A stretch of 64,000 bases of DNA from Arcicella sp038230735 (GTDB taxonomy: Bacteria > Bacteroidota > Bacteroidia > Cytophagales > Spirosomataceae): positions 1 through 64,000 of the forward strand of contig JBBRMR010000018.1 of the NCBI GenBank assembly GCA_038230735.1, in the 5' to 3' direction. Every line of letters begins with the position of its first letter. Position 1 is the first letter of the stretch. Positions 44,503-53,108 of the stretch are shown in pieces. The notes beneath the pieces are model-generated. The model ran no database searches. It was not told the DNA's origin and saw nothing but the letters and a program-made list of their open reading frames with translations. The position numbers and the translations under genes are program-made.

Positions 44503-45056
44503 ACTTAGAAACAGATTTATCCAAATTCAATAATGATTGGTACGACCCAAAGGCTGGGAAATTAAAACTGATTACTTGGTTTATAACTAACTCTCTGATA
44601 ATCAACAACTATTTACCAATTCCTGTATTCATAAAGATTGCTGTTTTGAGATCATTTGGAGCAAAAATCGGACAAGGCGTTATGATAAAACCAAAAGTAA
44701 ACATTAAATATCCCTGGTTCTTGGAAGTTGGAAATTACGTTTGGATTGGCGAAATGGTCTGGATTGATAATTTTGTAAAGGTAACTATCGAAGACAATGC
44801 CTGTATTTCGCAAGGTGCGATGTTAATGACAGGAAATCACGATTACAAAAAAACGAATTTCAACCAAACTGTGGGCGAAATTTACATTGAAAAAGGGGCG
44901 TGGATTGGTGCAAAAACCATTGTGTGTGGGGGAGTTAGGTGCATGAGCCATTCGGTTTTGGCGGTTGGTTCTGTTACTTCAAAAGACTTAAAACCTTACA
45001 CTGTTTATCAAGGAAACCCCGCCCAAGAAATACGAACCAGAGTAATTTCTGAATGA
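44499..45056 (+). CDS. WcaF-like hexapeptide-repeat acetyltransferase
   Basis: 185 residues of the left-handed beta-helix acyltransferase family, closest in pattern to putative colanic acid biosynthesis acetyltransferase WcaF. The start FNNDWYDPKAGKLKLITWFITNSLI and the repeats IGQGVMIKPKVNIKYPWFLEVGNYVWIGEMVWID show this, with catalytic His in GNHDYKK. It transfers an acetyl group from acetyl-CoA to a sugar. It overlaps the GT2 gene by 4 bases. Confidence 0.88.
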   Translation: MNLETDLSKFNNDWYDPKAGKLKLITWFITNSLIINNYLPIPVFIKIAVLRSFGAKIGQGVMIKPKVNIKYPWFLEVGNYVWIGEMVWIDNFVKVTIEDNACISQGAMLMTGNHDYKKTNFNQTVGEIYIEKGAWIGAKTIVCGGVRCMSHSVLAVGSVTSKDLKPYTVYQGNPAQEIRTRVISE

Positions 45057-45172
45057 TATTTTGGTTTTTGTGGGTATTAATCGTAAATTATCACGTTTTC
45101 ACGCATACGCCCACGCCATTATTATTTGAAAAATCAAATTGCACAATTTAGCAAACTTCCCATTTTATTTAG

Positions 45173-46345
45173 ATGAACAACAATTTCTTTTGGACATTAT
45201 ATAACGACAGATTATTTCAAATCGTTGTTTCGGCAATGGTAGCCTGTGCTTCCTCTATCACAGCCATCCCTGTTATCATCAAAATTTCAAGATTGAAAAA
45301 TTTAATGGCTGACCCTGGCGAACGAAGTTCACATATTACAAAAACGCCTACATTGGGCGGTGTGGCTATTTTCGCCTCCACTTTGGTAAGTTATTTCCTC
45401 TGGGAAAATCCCGATGAAGGACAGTTAATCCACCTTTCTTTTTCGGCAATTATTATTTTATTCTTCTTGGGTGTTAAAGACGACATCTTAGTATTATCAC
45501 CCAAGAAAAAAATGTTTGTGCAGATTGCTGCTTCGACCTTAGTGGTAATTTTGGCTGATTTAAGGATTGAAAACCTGTTTGGAATCTTTGGAGTGAATGA
45601 AATTCCTTATGTAGTGAGCTTAATTTTGACAGTTTTTGTGTTCATTGCTTTGATAAACGCCATCAATTTGATTGACGGAATTGATGGTTTGGCGGGTGGC
45701 ATTGGGATGATTGCAGGGGGAATGTTTGGGCTATGGTTTTTCTTGAATAAACATTATGCCTTAGCGAGTTTGGCGGCTTCGATGACGGGTTCGTTAGTTG
45801 GTTTTCTTAGATTTAACTATTCCAGAACCTCCAAAATTTTTATGGGAGATACAGGCTCATTGATTGTAGGTTTTTTATTGACGATGTTTGCCGTAAAATT
45901 TATTCAATTAAATATTCAATATCGTTTCGATCCACATTCTTCATTCTCCGCTCCAATTTTGGCAATCGTGGTTTTGATTGTTCCCATCTTTGATACACTC
46001 AGGGTTTTTATTGTGAGATTAAAAGACAAAAAATCTCCTTTTATTGGTGATAGAAACCACCTGCACCACATCTTGATTGATAGCGGTTTGAGTCATTTCC
46101 AAACTTCCGTTATCCTTTGGTCATTCACTTTGGTATCAACAATTTTGTTTATCAGCATCAGTAAAACGACTGATAATACAACTTCGCTTTATATTTTAAT
46201 TGCCCTTTTTGCGGTATATATGTTTGTTGCCCACATTCTGAAAGACAACAATACTAAAAAACAGGAACTTATGACAAAGCAAGACATTGAAGCAAGCGAT
46301 AAATCAATTCCTGAAAAAAGACAGGGTGAATTTATTACTTCATAA
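45173..46345 (+). CDS. Undecaprenyl-phosphate glycosyl-1-phosphate transferase (WecA/MraY family)
   Basis: 390 residues, about eleven transmembrane helices. Signatures: ADPGERSSHITKTPTLGGVAIF (N-terminal), FLGVKDDILVLSPKKKM (the D-D-x-x-x-D-like catalytic region), INLIDGIDGLAGG, FMGDTGSLIVGFLLT and GDRNHLHHILIDSGLS (cytoplasmic loop 5 HIHH-like). It loads GlcNAc-1-P or a related sugar phosphate onto undecaprenyl phosphate, starting the polysaccharide. Last gene of the plus-strand arm, followed by a bidirectional terminator. The last ~30 residues are a hydrophilic tail. Confidence 0.9.
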   Translation: MNNNFFWTLYNDRLFQIVVSAMVACASSITAIPVIIKISRLKNLMADPGERSSHITKTPTLGGVAIFASTLVSYFLWENPDEGQLIHLSFSAIIILFFLGVKDDILVLSPKKKMFVQIAASTLVVILADLRIENLFGIFGVNEIPYVVSLILTVFVFIALINAINLIDGIDGLAGGIGMIAGGMFGLWFFLNKHYALASLAASMTGSLVGFLRFNYSRTSKIFMGDTGSLIVGFLLTMFAVKFIQLNIQYRFDPHSSFSAPILAIVVLIVPIFDTLRVFIVRLKDKKSPFIGDRNHLHHILIDSGLSHFQTSVILWSFTLVSTILFISISKTTDNTTSLYILIALFAVYMFVAHILKDNNTKKQELMTKQDIEASDKSIPEKRQGEFITS

Positions 46346-46346
46346 C

Positions 46347-46387
46347 AAAACAACCCTCAAATTATAGAAATTTGAGGGTTGTTTTTA
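46347..46387. terminator. Bidirectional terminator between the two polysaccharide arms
   Basis: AACAACCCTCAAATT pairs with AATTTGAGGGTTGTT around a short loop, with A-run before and T-run after. It serves the convergent WecA-like (plus) and PP2C-like (minus) genes. Confidence 0.9.
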
Positions 46388-46397
46388 AATTCAATTC

Positions 46398-47537
46398 TCA
46401 ATTTTTTTCTAATTTCTTTCTGCTTTCATTCAATTTCTTATCAATTCTCCCCAAAACGGCTTGGCTATTTTTGAGCTTTTCAGCCGCTACAGTATTTCCT
46501 GAACTTACTAAGGCTTCGAGGTCAGATTTTATCACAACCCATTTTTCCTTTTGTTGAAGCAAAGCGTTGTAATTCTGTTCTTCTTTTGCAGCATCGAAAG
46601 ATTGGCTTGCTGATGGTGATGTTTCACTTGAAATATCAGAATTAGCATCGCTTTTGGAATTATTGGAAGAATTTTTACTTGTTGATTTAGTAATTGATTT
46701 TTCAGAAGAACTTGATGTTGATTTGGATTCTCCCTCGAATTTTTTTGCGGAAATGTTGGCGAAATCGTCCTTCTGTTCGGGCGAAATGGCTTCTACGGTT
46801 TTCTTCTCTTCCACAAATTCTTTGGTGATGGTATCATTTGCCTTTACCAACTCTACTGAATCTTTATTGATAAAAGGAACAGTATCTTGAATGGCAACCA
46901 TGCTACTTTTGCTAAATGGATTAGAGAAATCAAACTTATTATTTTTAACTAACCACGCAAATCCTACACCAACTGCTAATAAAAGCAAAGGTAAAACATA
47001 CCAAATTGGATTCGATTTAGCGGTATTTTTAAAGGTAGTATTAGTATCAACAATGGGGGTTGGCGTGATAACCTTCTGATTATTAATCACTTCCATCACC
47101 ACAATATTGTGTGTATTTTCGGTAGAAGTGGCATTAGCAATCTTTAAAAGATTTTGACAAGCATTTTCAGAACCCACACTTTGTTGTAATAACTCATCAA
47201 TTTCATTATCAGATAAATTTTGACGCAAAGAATCGCTACAAATTAATAATTTGTCGCCTTCTTCTAAATGAAAACTGATAATTTCTAATTTTGATGGACG
47301 AGCCAAAAATTGAAGTTTTTGACCTTTCCTACTCAAATAACAGTGGGTGTCGCTAATCCAATTCATCAAGGAGGTGTCTCCCAATTCCCACGAAACTTGC
47401 AGTTCGTTGTCAGGATTTGCATCTTTGGCGATTTTTGTTCCAAATTGATAAATTTGTAAAATTGAATCACGCAAAGCTCGATAAGTTGCCTCTGAATCAT
47501 TCGGATTGGGGGCATTTTCAAGTGAATTTATATCCAT
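46398..47537 (-). CDS. Degenerate PP2C-like protein with one transmembrane helix and Ser/Lys-rich coiled tail
   Basis: 379 residues. Residues ~48-152 resemble the second half of a bacterial PP2C phosphatase: ISDTHCYLSRKGQ corresponds to GDSRxYL, LEEGDKLLICSDSLRQNLSD to GDxLLLCSDGL, and ENTHNIVVMEV to DNxTVIVV. The N-terminal half with the R-x-x-N-E-D and DGMGG motifs is missing, SDG reads SDS and the D-N pair reads T-H-N, so metal-dependent catalysis is unlikely. A transmembrane helix (~179-197) precedes a long Ser/Lys/Glu-rich region ending in coiled coil (~325-379). It may be a pseudo-phosphatase scaffold. Faces the WecA-like gene. Confidence 0.6.
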   Translation of the reverse strand: MDINSLENAPNPNDSEATYRALRDSILQIYQFGTKIAKDANPDNELQVSWELGDTSLMNWISDTHCYLSRKGQKLQFLARPSKLEIISFHLEEGDKLLICSDSLRQNLSDNEIDELLQQSVGSENACQNLLKIANATSTENTHNIVVMEVINNQKVITPTPIVDTNTTFKNTAKSNPIWYVLPLLLLAVGVGFAWLVKNNKFDFSNPFSKSSMVAIQDTVPFINKDSVELVKANDTITKEFVEEKKTVEAISPEQKDDFANISAKKFEGESKSTSSSSEKSITKSTSKNSSNNSKSDANSDISSETSPSASQSFDAAKEEQNYNALLQQKEKWVVIKSDLEALVSSGNTVAAEKLKNSQAVLGRIDKKLNESRKKLEKN

Positions 47538-47708
47538 TTGTAAGGAAAACTGTTTATACCCAAACAGGCGAATTCTGGGTGTGTTTAAGTTTTTATCATA
47601 AGTTTTACAAAAAATATGCCGAAAAAATGTTTTATGTAATTACAGAAATAAAAATGACAAGAATAGTGATTTCAATGTACTGATTTTTAATTACTTAACA
47701 GCAAATTA

Positions 47709-48884
47709 CTATGAGTCAAATAATTCAGTAATTGATTTTTTAAATTGGTTTTCAAATATATCACTCTCGAAATTTTCAACATAATTTACACTCATTTTTT
47801 CTCTAAAAGCACTCGCATTTTTAGCGAAAAAGTTGTCATGAATAATATGAATCGGAAAAGAATTTATAGGAAAATATTCATTTCCAGATGCATTTTTAAA
47901 AAAGCAAAGTGTATTGGTTTTAACAGAAGACAAATGTGCAGGAAAAGAATCTAATGTGATAGCTCCCTTTGAATGTTCAAAAAGATTGATGATTTGCGGA
48001 ATTGATAAAGTTTTCGTGGCTTCAGTGATATTATTCGGATATTTTACTCGAAGACTATCAGCTAACCCTCTATTAAAATCTGTTACTCCACATATAATCA
48101 ATTGAATATCAGCGAATTGATGTAAAATCAATTCAGTAATTTTATACCAAAAATCGTATGGAAACATTCTTTCTGGATTGCCCGTTTCGGGAAAAAATAT
48201 GAGATATTCTGGCTGAATTTTTAAGTTTTGCTTCACCTCAAAATTATTCAATATCACAGGGTCAATAACATGACTATCCACATCAACACCAATATTTTTC
48301 AATCCCTGAACCTGCACATCAATCGTATGGGTGCCATTTTGGAGTAGGAAATATTCTTTGTCCAAAAAACCTCCTAAGCCACGTGTGCCAAAGCCGCATT
48401 TTTGCTGAATATTTAGAAAAGGTAGAATTTGATTGGCATTATAGGCAGAATATCGAAAATCAAACGAATGAGAATATTTTTCATTTTTTAGAGACTTGAT
48501 TAGCGAAAAAATATCTTTCAAATAAAAAAAATATTTCTTGACAAAGGAGATTGACTGACGATTATTCTGGAAATGGTCGAGGTAAAATATGTTATCGTAT
48601 AATGGATTATTTTCAATTAATACTTTGCACCACCGACCCGCCACAAGATGAATTTCTACATCTGGATGCTTGATTCTGAGGGTATTAATCATGTAACCCA
48701 TCATCAGCATATCACCTAAATGACCATAATTGAACAATAAAATCTTCTGGGGAGTTATATCATCACTATTTTTTTTGTAGCCACTAATGGCAAGAATTGT
48801 ATCCACAAAAAAGTCAATCATTAAAAATCTCAACTTCGCCGGTCTATTTCCACAATACTCTCTTTTCTTCATAACTAATTTCAT
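47709..48884 (-). CDS. Glycosyltransferase family 9 (heptosyltransferase-like)
   Basis: 391 residues. ILLFNYGHLGDMLMMGYMINTLRIKHPD is the N-terminal GT9 motif, and LIICGVTDF then SIPQIINLFEHSKGAITLDSFPAHLSSV the C-terminal donor region; the canonical D-S-G-P-x-H-L is changed to DSFPAHL. GT9 enzymes add heptose or similar sugars to LPS core. It overlaps the upstream GT9 gene by 41 bases. The start could be the ATG at 48884 or one a few codons in; the overlap argues for coupled translation. Confidence 0.85.
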   Translation of the reverse strand: MKLVMKKREYCGNRPAKLRFLMIDFFVDTILAISGYKKNSDDITPQKILLFNYGHLGDMLMMGYMINTLRIKHPDVEIHLVAGRWCKVLIENNPLYDNIFYLDHFQNNRQSISFVKKYFFYLKDIFSLIKSLKNEKYSHSFDFRYSAYNANQILPFLNIQQKCGFGTRGLGGFLDKEYFLLQNGTHTIDVQVQGLKNIGVDVDSHVIDPVILNNFEVKQNLKIQPEYLIFFPETGNPERMFPYDFWYKITELILHQFADIQLIICGVTDFNRGLADSLRVKYPNNITEATKTLSIPQIINLFEHSKGAITLDSFPAHLSSVKTNTLCFFKNASGNEYFPINSFPIHIIHDNFFAKNASAFREKMSVNYVENFESDIFENQFKKSITELFDS

Positions 48885-49896
48885 TCTTTATTACATCCCA
48901 AACCTCATCATAGCCCAATTCTGAACACGGCTGCCCTTTTTTGACAATAAAAGTAGCATTCGACTCGTCTTGATAATTTCCTGAATACGGCATATAATCT
49001 TCAAAATCTCCTAATTTTCCAAATAATAAAATTCCATAAGTCCCAACGGCATTGGCAAAATGGGCTGGTCCGCTATCAATCCCTATAAAATAATCGGCTC
49101 GTTTTATCACTTCGGCAGTCTCTAACAGCGATAATTTTCCACAAAAATTATGATATTGAGAATGATAAATATTTAAGGTACTTTTTAATCCGATTTCGAT
49201 TACATGATAGTCAAATTCACTTAAAAGGTCAGAAACTAATTTTTCCCAATAATAAATCTGCCAGTCTTTGGGCGAATAATTGGAATGGCAATGTATAACG
49301 ATAAATCTATCGGGCAAATTTAATTGATTAATTGATGTTTCTACTGCCAGAGGAATATAAATTTTAGGGGGATATTGAACCGTTGGCAATCCACTAACTT
49401 TGGCAAATACATCCAATATATTGCCATGGTCAAAATAATTATTGGTTAATATATTTTTAGATATGGCTAAGGGATTTTGGAGCGTTTTCTGCAAATAATT
49501 ATACCTTCGTAAGCCCGAAAGATGACAGTTTAGGAAAAAATCGAAAGTATTAAACTTCGTCAGCAAAATGGAGTAAAATACACTGTATTCTTCAATAACA
49601 GCATCTATATGAGGATTAAAATCCAATAATTCTCGATACGGTTTTCTAACAATCCAATAAACTTTTGAGTGAGGATTTAACTTTTTAATTTCCGCCGAAA
49701 GGGGTTCACAAGCCACAATATCACCAAAATGTTCTGCCAATAATACACCAATTATCTGTGTTTTTGGATTGAATATTTTGTAACTTTTGATGACGATAAT
49801 AGTTTTTAACCAACTCAAACATGACATTAAAATGTTGGTATATTTACGGTATCGGTATTTCCAAATTTCAACAGTGCGATTAGGTATCATAGACAT
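48844..49896 (-). CDS. Glycosyltransferase family 9 (heptosyltransferase-like)
   Basis: 350 residues. GVLLAEHFGDIVACEPLSAEIKKLNPHSKVYWIVRKPYRELLDFNP is the N-terminal GT9 region, RFIVIHCHSNYSPKDWQ the middle, and ETAEVIKRADYFIGIDSGPAHFANAVGTYGILLFG the C-terminal donor site with canonical DSGPAHFA. It lies between a GT8-like gene and the second GT9 gene on the minus strand, forming an LPS-core-like module. The two GT9 proteins are diverged paralogues. Confidence 0.87.
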   Translation of the reverse strand: MSMIPNRTVEIWKYRYRKYTNILMSCLSWLKTIIVIKSYKIFNPKTQIIGVLLAEHFGDIVACEPLSAEIKKLNPHSKVYWIVRKPYRELLDFNPHIDAVIEEYSVFYSILLTKFNTFDFFLNCHLSGLRRYNYLQKTLQNPLAISKNILTNNYFDHGNILDVFAKVSGLPTVQYPPKIYIPLAVETSINQLNLPDRFIVIHCHSNYSPKDWQIYYWEKLVSDLLSEFDYHVIEIGLKSTLNIYHSQYHNFCGKLSLLETAEVIKRADYFIGIDSGPAHFANAVGTYGILLFGKLGDFEDYMPYSGNYQDESNATFIVKKGQPCSELGYDEVWDVIKNEISYEEKRVLWK

Positions 49897-49925
49897 AAGT
49901 AGATTTCATTAGGGTATTTATCAAG

Positions 49926-50903
49926 TTAGGCAACAATTTCAAGAATTTTTCTGAAAGGTAATTGTAAGGCTTGACGAATTCTCTTATATTTTTTCACCTT
50001 TGGTGGTTTGATATAAAAACATTCAAATTGACTATAATAATCGTTAAAGTTGTCCCTTAATTGTTTGGCATAATGTTGAAAAAGAGGCACAATATCAGGT
50101 CTATTTTCAAAATTTGAACGGTTTTGGTATTTTGAAACTTCATTGGATTTATTAATCCCGTAGCCGCTAAAATGAAAGAAAATCAGGGGTACATTATTGA
50201 TAAAAAACGTGTCCGCTTTTTGCGTAACCCTTCGCTCGTGCAAGTTCCAATACGCTACGTTATAACCCGCATATTTGTCCACCAACACCATATCTCGAAA
50301 GAAAATTGGCACTAAAACTATCCAATGCTGATCCACAAAAAGTCCGTGGCAAAGGTCTATTCGACAATCTTTTCTAAGCCTTTCCATCCACCAATCTACC
50401 ATTTTATATGACTGTTTGTGTCGGCTGATGGCAATAAATCCTAAATTATAAAGTCCTGTATTGAGATGATCAATCTCACGGGTATCAAATTTATCATTTA
50501 TTGGCGAAGTAATATGAGGCGTAACAATAATATGATTGGTGAGCAAATTATCGGTCATTAATTTCAAACTATCAAAGACAATAATATCTGGGTCAAAATA
50601 GATAACATTCTGAATATCAGCACGATTCTTGAAAAAATAATCGAAATAAAAGGGTTTGACGGCGGTGTTTAATTCGGTAATATCATAAATATCACACATG
50701 GTATCCAAGCCATCAATATTAATTTTATCAATTTCTAAGAGTTGAAATGGCGGAATTTTGTCGGCATCAAGCGTTACTTTATCGAGTCTATCAACCAAAC
50801 CAATCACAAATTCAACATCTGGATTAGTTTTCTGCAAGGACTGTCCCAAGGTTTGAGCTTGGGCTAAATAATTTATGGAACAAATGGTGAAAGCTAAGGT
50901 CAT
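49926..50903 (-). CDS. GT-A (GT8-like) glycosyltransferase
   Basis: 325 residues. MTLAFTICSINYLAQAQTLGQSLQ resembles the N-terminus of GT8-like enzymes, and YFDPDIIVFDSL (Asp104-Pro-Asp106) is the DxD metal site. The middle (LYNLGFIAISRHKQSYKMVDWW, GLFVDQHWIVLVPIFF) follows the family order. It begins one base after the upstream GT4 stop codon, so the two are translated as a unit. Donor and acceptor unknown. Confidence 0.8.
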   Translation of the reverse strand: MTLAFTICSINYLAQAQTLGQSLQKTNPDVEFVIGLVDRLDKVTLDADKIPPFQLLEIDKINIDGLDTMCDIYDITELNTAVKPFYFDYFFKNRADIQNVIYFDPDIIVFDSLKLMTDNLLTNHIIVTPHITSPINDKFDTREIDHLNTGLYNLGFIAISRHKQSYKMVDWWMERLRKDCRIDLCHGLFVDQHWIVLVPIFFRDMVLVDKYAGYNVAYWNLHERRVTQKADTFFINNVPLIFFHFSGYGINKSNEVSKYQNRSNFENRPDIVPLFQHYAKQLRDNFNDYYSQFECFYIKPPKVKKYKRIRQALQLPFRKILEIVA

Positions 50904-50904
50904 A

Positions 50905-52053
50905 TTATACGGTATTCAAAATCTGTACAAAAGTCTTAAAAGCAGTGTCTTGGTTATGCCTTTCAAGGGCTTTTTTTCGGGCATAATCTCCTAATTCTTT
51001 TCTTAAAATTGGATTTTCTTTCAATTCAATAATTTTTTTTACTACTTTATTTACATCAAGATAATCAACCACAAAACCACAATCATTTTCCACAAAATCC
51101 TTTGCACCTCCCGCTTTATCAAAGCAAATTATTGGTTTGGCTAATATTGCCGCCTCTAAAACTACCAATGGATACGGATCTTCTCTGGAAGATACAAAAA
51201 AGACATCAAAAGCATCCATAAAATCAAGCGGATTATCAATTGAGGCTTGAAAAATAACGTTCTTTAAGCCTAATCTATCCTTATCAGTCTGAAAAATTTT
51301 GTACTCAATTTCGGTATTTTGCCCGCCCACCCAAAAAAAATAAATGTCTTTCTTATCCTTCAATTGATTGGCAACTTGCAGAAAAATATCAACCCCTTTT
51401 CTCAAATCTACCGTTCCCATTCCCCCCACTAAAAAGGCATTCTCTGGGATATTATACTTAGTTTTGAGAGTGGTAATCTTAGAAATTGAACTTTCAAAAC
51501 TTAAAGCTGAATCAGGCAATAATGACGGTAAAACCTTAATTTTGGTTACATCAATACGATAATTTTTAATGAGATTTTCCTTAACTGATTCAGCACAAGC
51601 AATGTATGATTTCGTAAATTTTAAAGTATTTTGAAATAGTTCAGCGGTTGTATATTGCTGAATTCCCATTTCAAGTTCATGAACGTATGTCGAAATTGGG
51701 ACTTTTAATGTATGTAATTTCCCTAATAAATCACCATTAGTAACGGTGTTTGAGATAATTAAGTCAAATTTCTGTTCCTCTAATTGCTGCAACAAATCTT
51801 GCTGATAAGAATTTTTATTGAATAATTTATCAGCAATTTTTCTAACTAAAGACATCCGAATATTTATGCTTTTTATATTCCAATAGTAAGTTGTAGATAT
51901 TAATTCAAACTCTTTTTCCATAATCCCTCCTTCTTTCAGTAAAATAGAAAACTCGAAATTTGGATGATTTTTCAATAATTTCAAGAATCTAAGTAACAAT
52001 ATTTGAGCCCCCGCCCGATTGGCATCATGACTTACAAAAAGGATATTTTTCAT
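50905..52053 (-). CDS. Glycosyltransferase family 4
   Basis: 382 residues, GT-B fold. The N-terminal KNILFVSHDANRAGAQILLLRFLKLL, VGGMGTVDLRKGVDIFLQVA, and VFFVSSREDPYPLVVLEAAILAKPIICFDKAGGAKDFV, including the E-x7-E-like donor motif with EDPYPLVVLE, are typical. It lies between a GT2 gene (76 bp upstream) and the GT8-like gene in the minus-strand arm. Confidence 0.9.
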   Translation of the reverse strand: MKNILFVSHDANRAGAQILLLRFLKLLKNHPNFEFSILLKEGGIMEKEFELISTTYYWNIKSINIRMSLVRKIADKLFNKNSYQQDLLQQLEEQKFDLIISNTVTNGDLLGKLHTLKVPISTYVHELEMGIQQYTTAELFQNTLKFTKSYIACAESVKENLIKNYRIDVTKIKVLPSLLPDSALSFESSISKITTLKTKYNIPENAFLVGGMGTVDLRKGVDIFLQVANQLKDKKDIYFFWVGGQNTEIEYKIFQTDKDRLGLKNVIFQASIDNPLDFMDAFDVFFVSSREDPYPLVVLEAAILAKPIICFDKAGGAKDFVENDCGFVVDYLDVNKVVKKIIELKENPILRKELGDYARKKALERHNQDTAFKTFVQILNTV

Positions 52054-52129
52054 TTATAAAATTAGTAAGGGTATTTCACTCAAATACTACCGTAAAATAA
52101 ACTTTGAAGGTCAATTATAAAGTGCATCG

Positions 52130-52939
52130 TTAGTCAATAAGTTGATGTCGATACTTTCCAATCGTTTTTTCTAAGACATCGTGGTATATCAATTCAAAAT
52201 ATTTATCTAAATTTTCAAACATCTCCATTCTATTCTTGAGAAAAAACTGGTTTTGTGGCGTGTGAATATTGGTCATTCCTCCGCTGTGTTTTCGGTAACA
52301 CCCCATAGTTTCTGGAAAATATTTTATTTTGCCGTATTTTGCCACTTCAATAAAAATCCCTAAGTCTCCACTCGCTGATTTCCACCACCAATCGGGCATT
52401 CCTTGCTTGAAAACATTTCTAAAAACGGTGCTGGCAGTTCCCAAAAACCAAGATTCATCTCGTAATAAATCTTCCAAAGTAGAGGTATCCCGTTGATATT
52501 CAGCATTAAATTCGTGGCTTGGAGAATTGTCTTGATAAATTACTTCTAATTGATGATGGCAGAGGGAATATTCTTTATTGTCCTCTAAAAAGTTGTATGC
52601 TTTTTGCAGTTTCAAAGGGTCTGTCCAATAATCATCTCCTTCACACAAGGCTATATATTCGCCCTTGCATTGCGAAAAGAGAAAACCAACGTTGTTTTTC
52701 CCTCCTAATTCTCTGGGTTCTGAAGGTCCTAAGTTGTTAGGGTGTAAAAATACCCTAATTTTATTAGGAAGTTTACCAGAAAATTGCTTGATTATCAAAG
52801 CATTATCATCCCTTGAAGCATCATCGCCAATCACAATTTCAAACTCAAAATCCGTTATTTGCCTCAGAGCCCCTTCCAATGTTTGGGCGATAAATTTTCC
52901 ATGATTATAGGTTGGTATGAGAACGCTGAGTTCGGGCAT
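52130..52939 (-). CDS. Glycosyltransferase family 2
   Basis: 269 residues, GT-A fold. ELSVLIPTYNHGKFIAQTLEGAL, IVIGDDASRDDNALIIKQF and YIALCEGDDYWTDPLKLQKA (DxD-type EGDD and the conserved YW) identify it, closest in pattern to Bacteroidota EPS-type GT2 enzymes. First gene of the minus-strand arm; the 169-bp spacer to divergent sucC would carry its promoter. Confidence 0.92.
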   Translation of the reverse strand: MPELSVLIPTYNHGKFIAQTLEGALRQITDFEFEIVIGDDASRDDNALIIKQFSGKLPNKIRVFLHPNNLGPSEPRELGGKNNVGFLFSQCKGEYIALCEGDDYWTDPLKLQKAYNFLEDNKEYSLCHHQLEVIYQDNSPSHEFNAEYQRDTSTLEDLLRDESWFLGTASTVFRNVFKQGMPDWWWKSASGDLGIFIEVAKYGKIKYFPETMGCYRKHSGGMTNIHTPQNQFFLKNRMEMFENLDKYFELIYHDVLEKTIGKYRHQLID

Positions 52940-53073
52940 GATTTAGTTAATGGTAAATTGGTTATTCTCACTATCGTTGATTAATGTTTAACACAAAATT
53001 ACAAATTTGAAGTTGGATAGTAAATAAATACCTCATAAAACTCATAATTAAAGAGTTTGTCAGTAATTTAGTG

Positions 53074-53090
53074 GTCGAAATCATTTCGAC
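53074..53090. promoter_or_regulatory. Perfect 17-bp palindrome upstream of sucC
   Basis: GTCGAAAT, a central C and ATTTCGAC form a perfect palindrome ending 18 bp before the sucC start codon and in the shared region with the divergent GT2 gene. It could be an operator or mRNA hairpin. Function inferred from symmetry only. Confidence 0.45.
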
Positions 53091-53108
53091 TAATAACAAT
53101 TTTATCGC

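Noticed and set aside
48844..48884. Frameshift fusing the two GT9 genes
   Set aside because: Each has its own complete N- and C-terminal GT9 motifs, so the 41-bp overlap is between two full genes.
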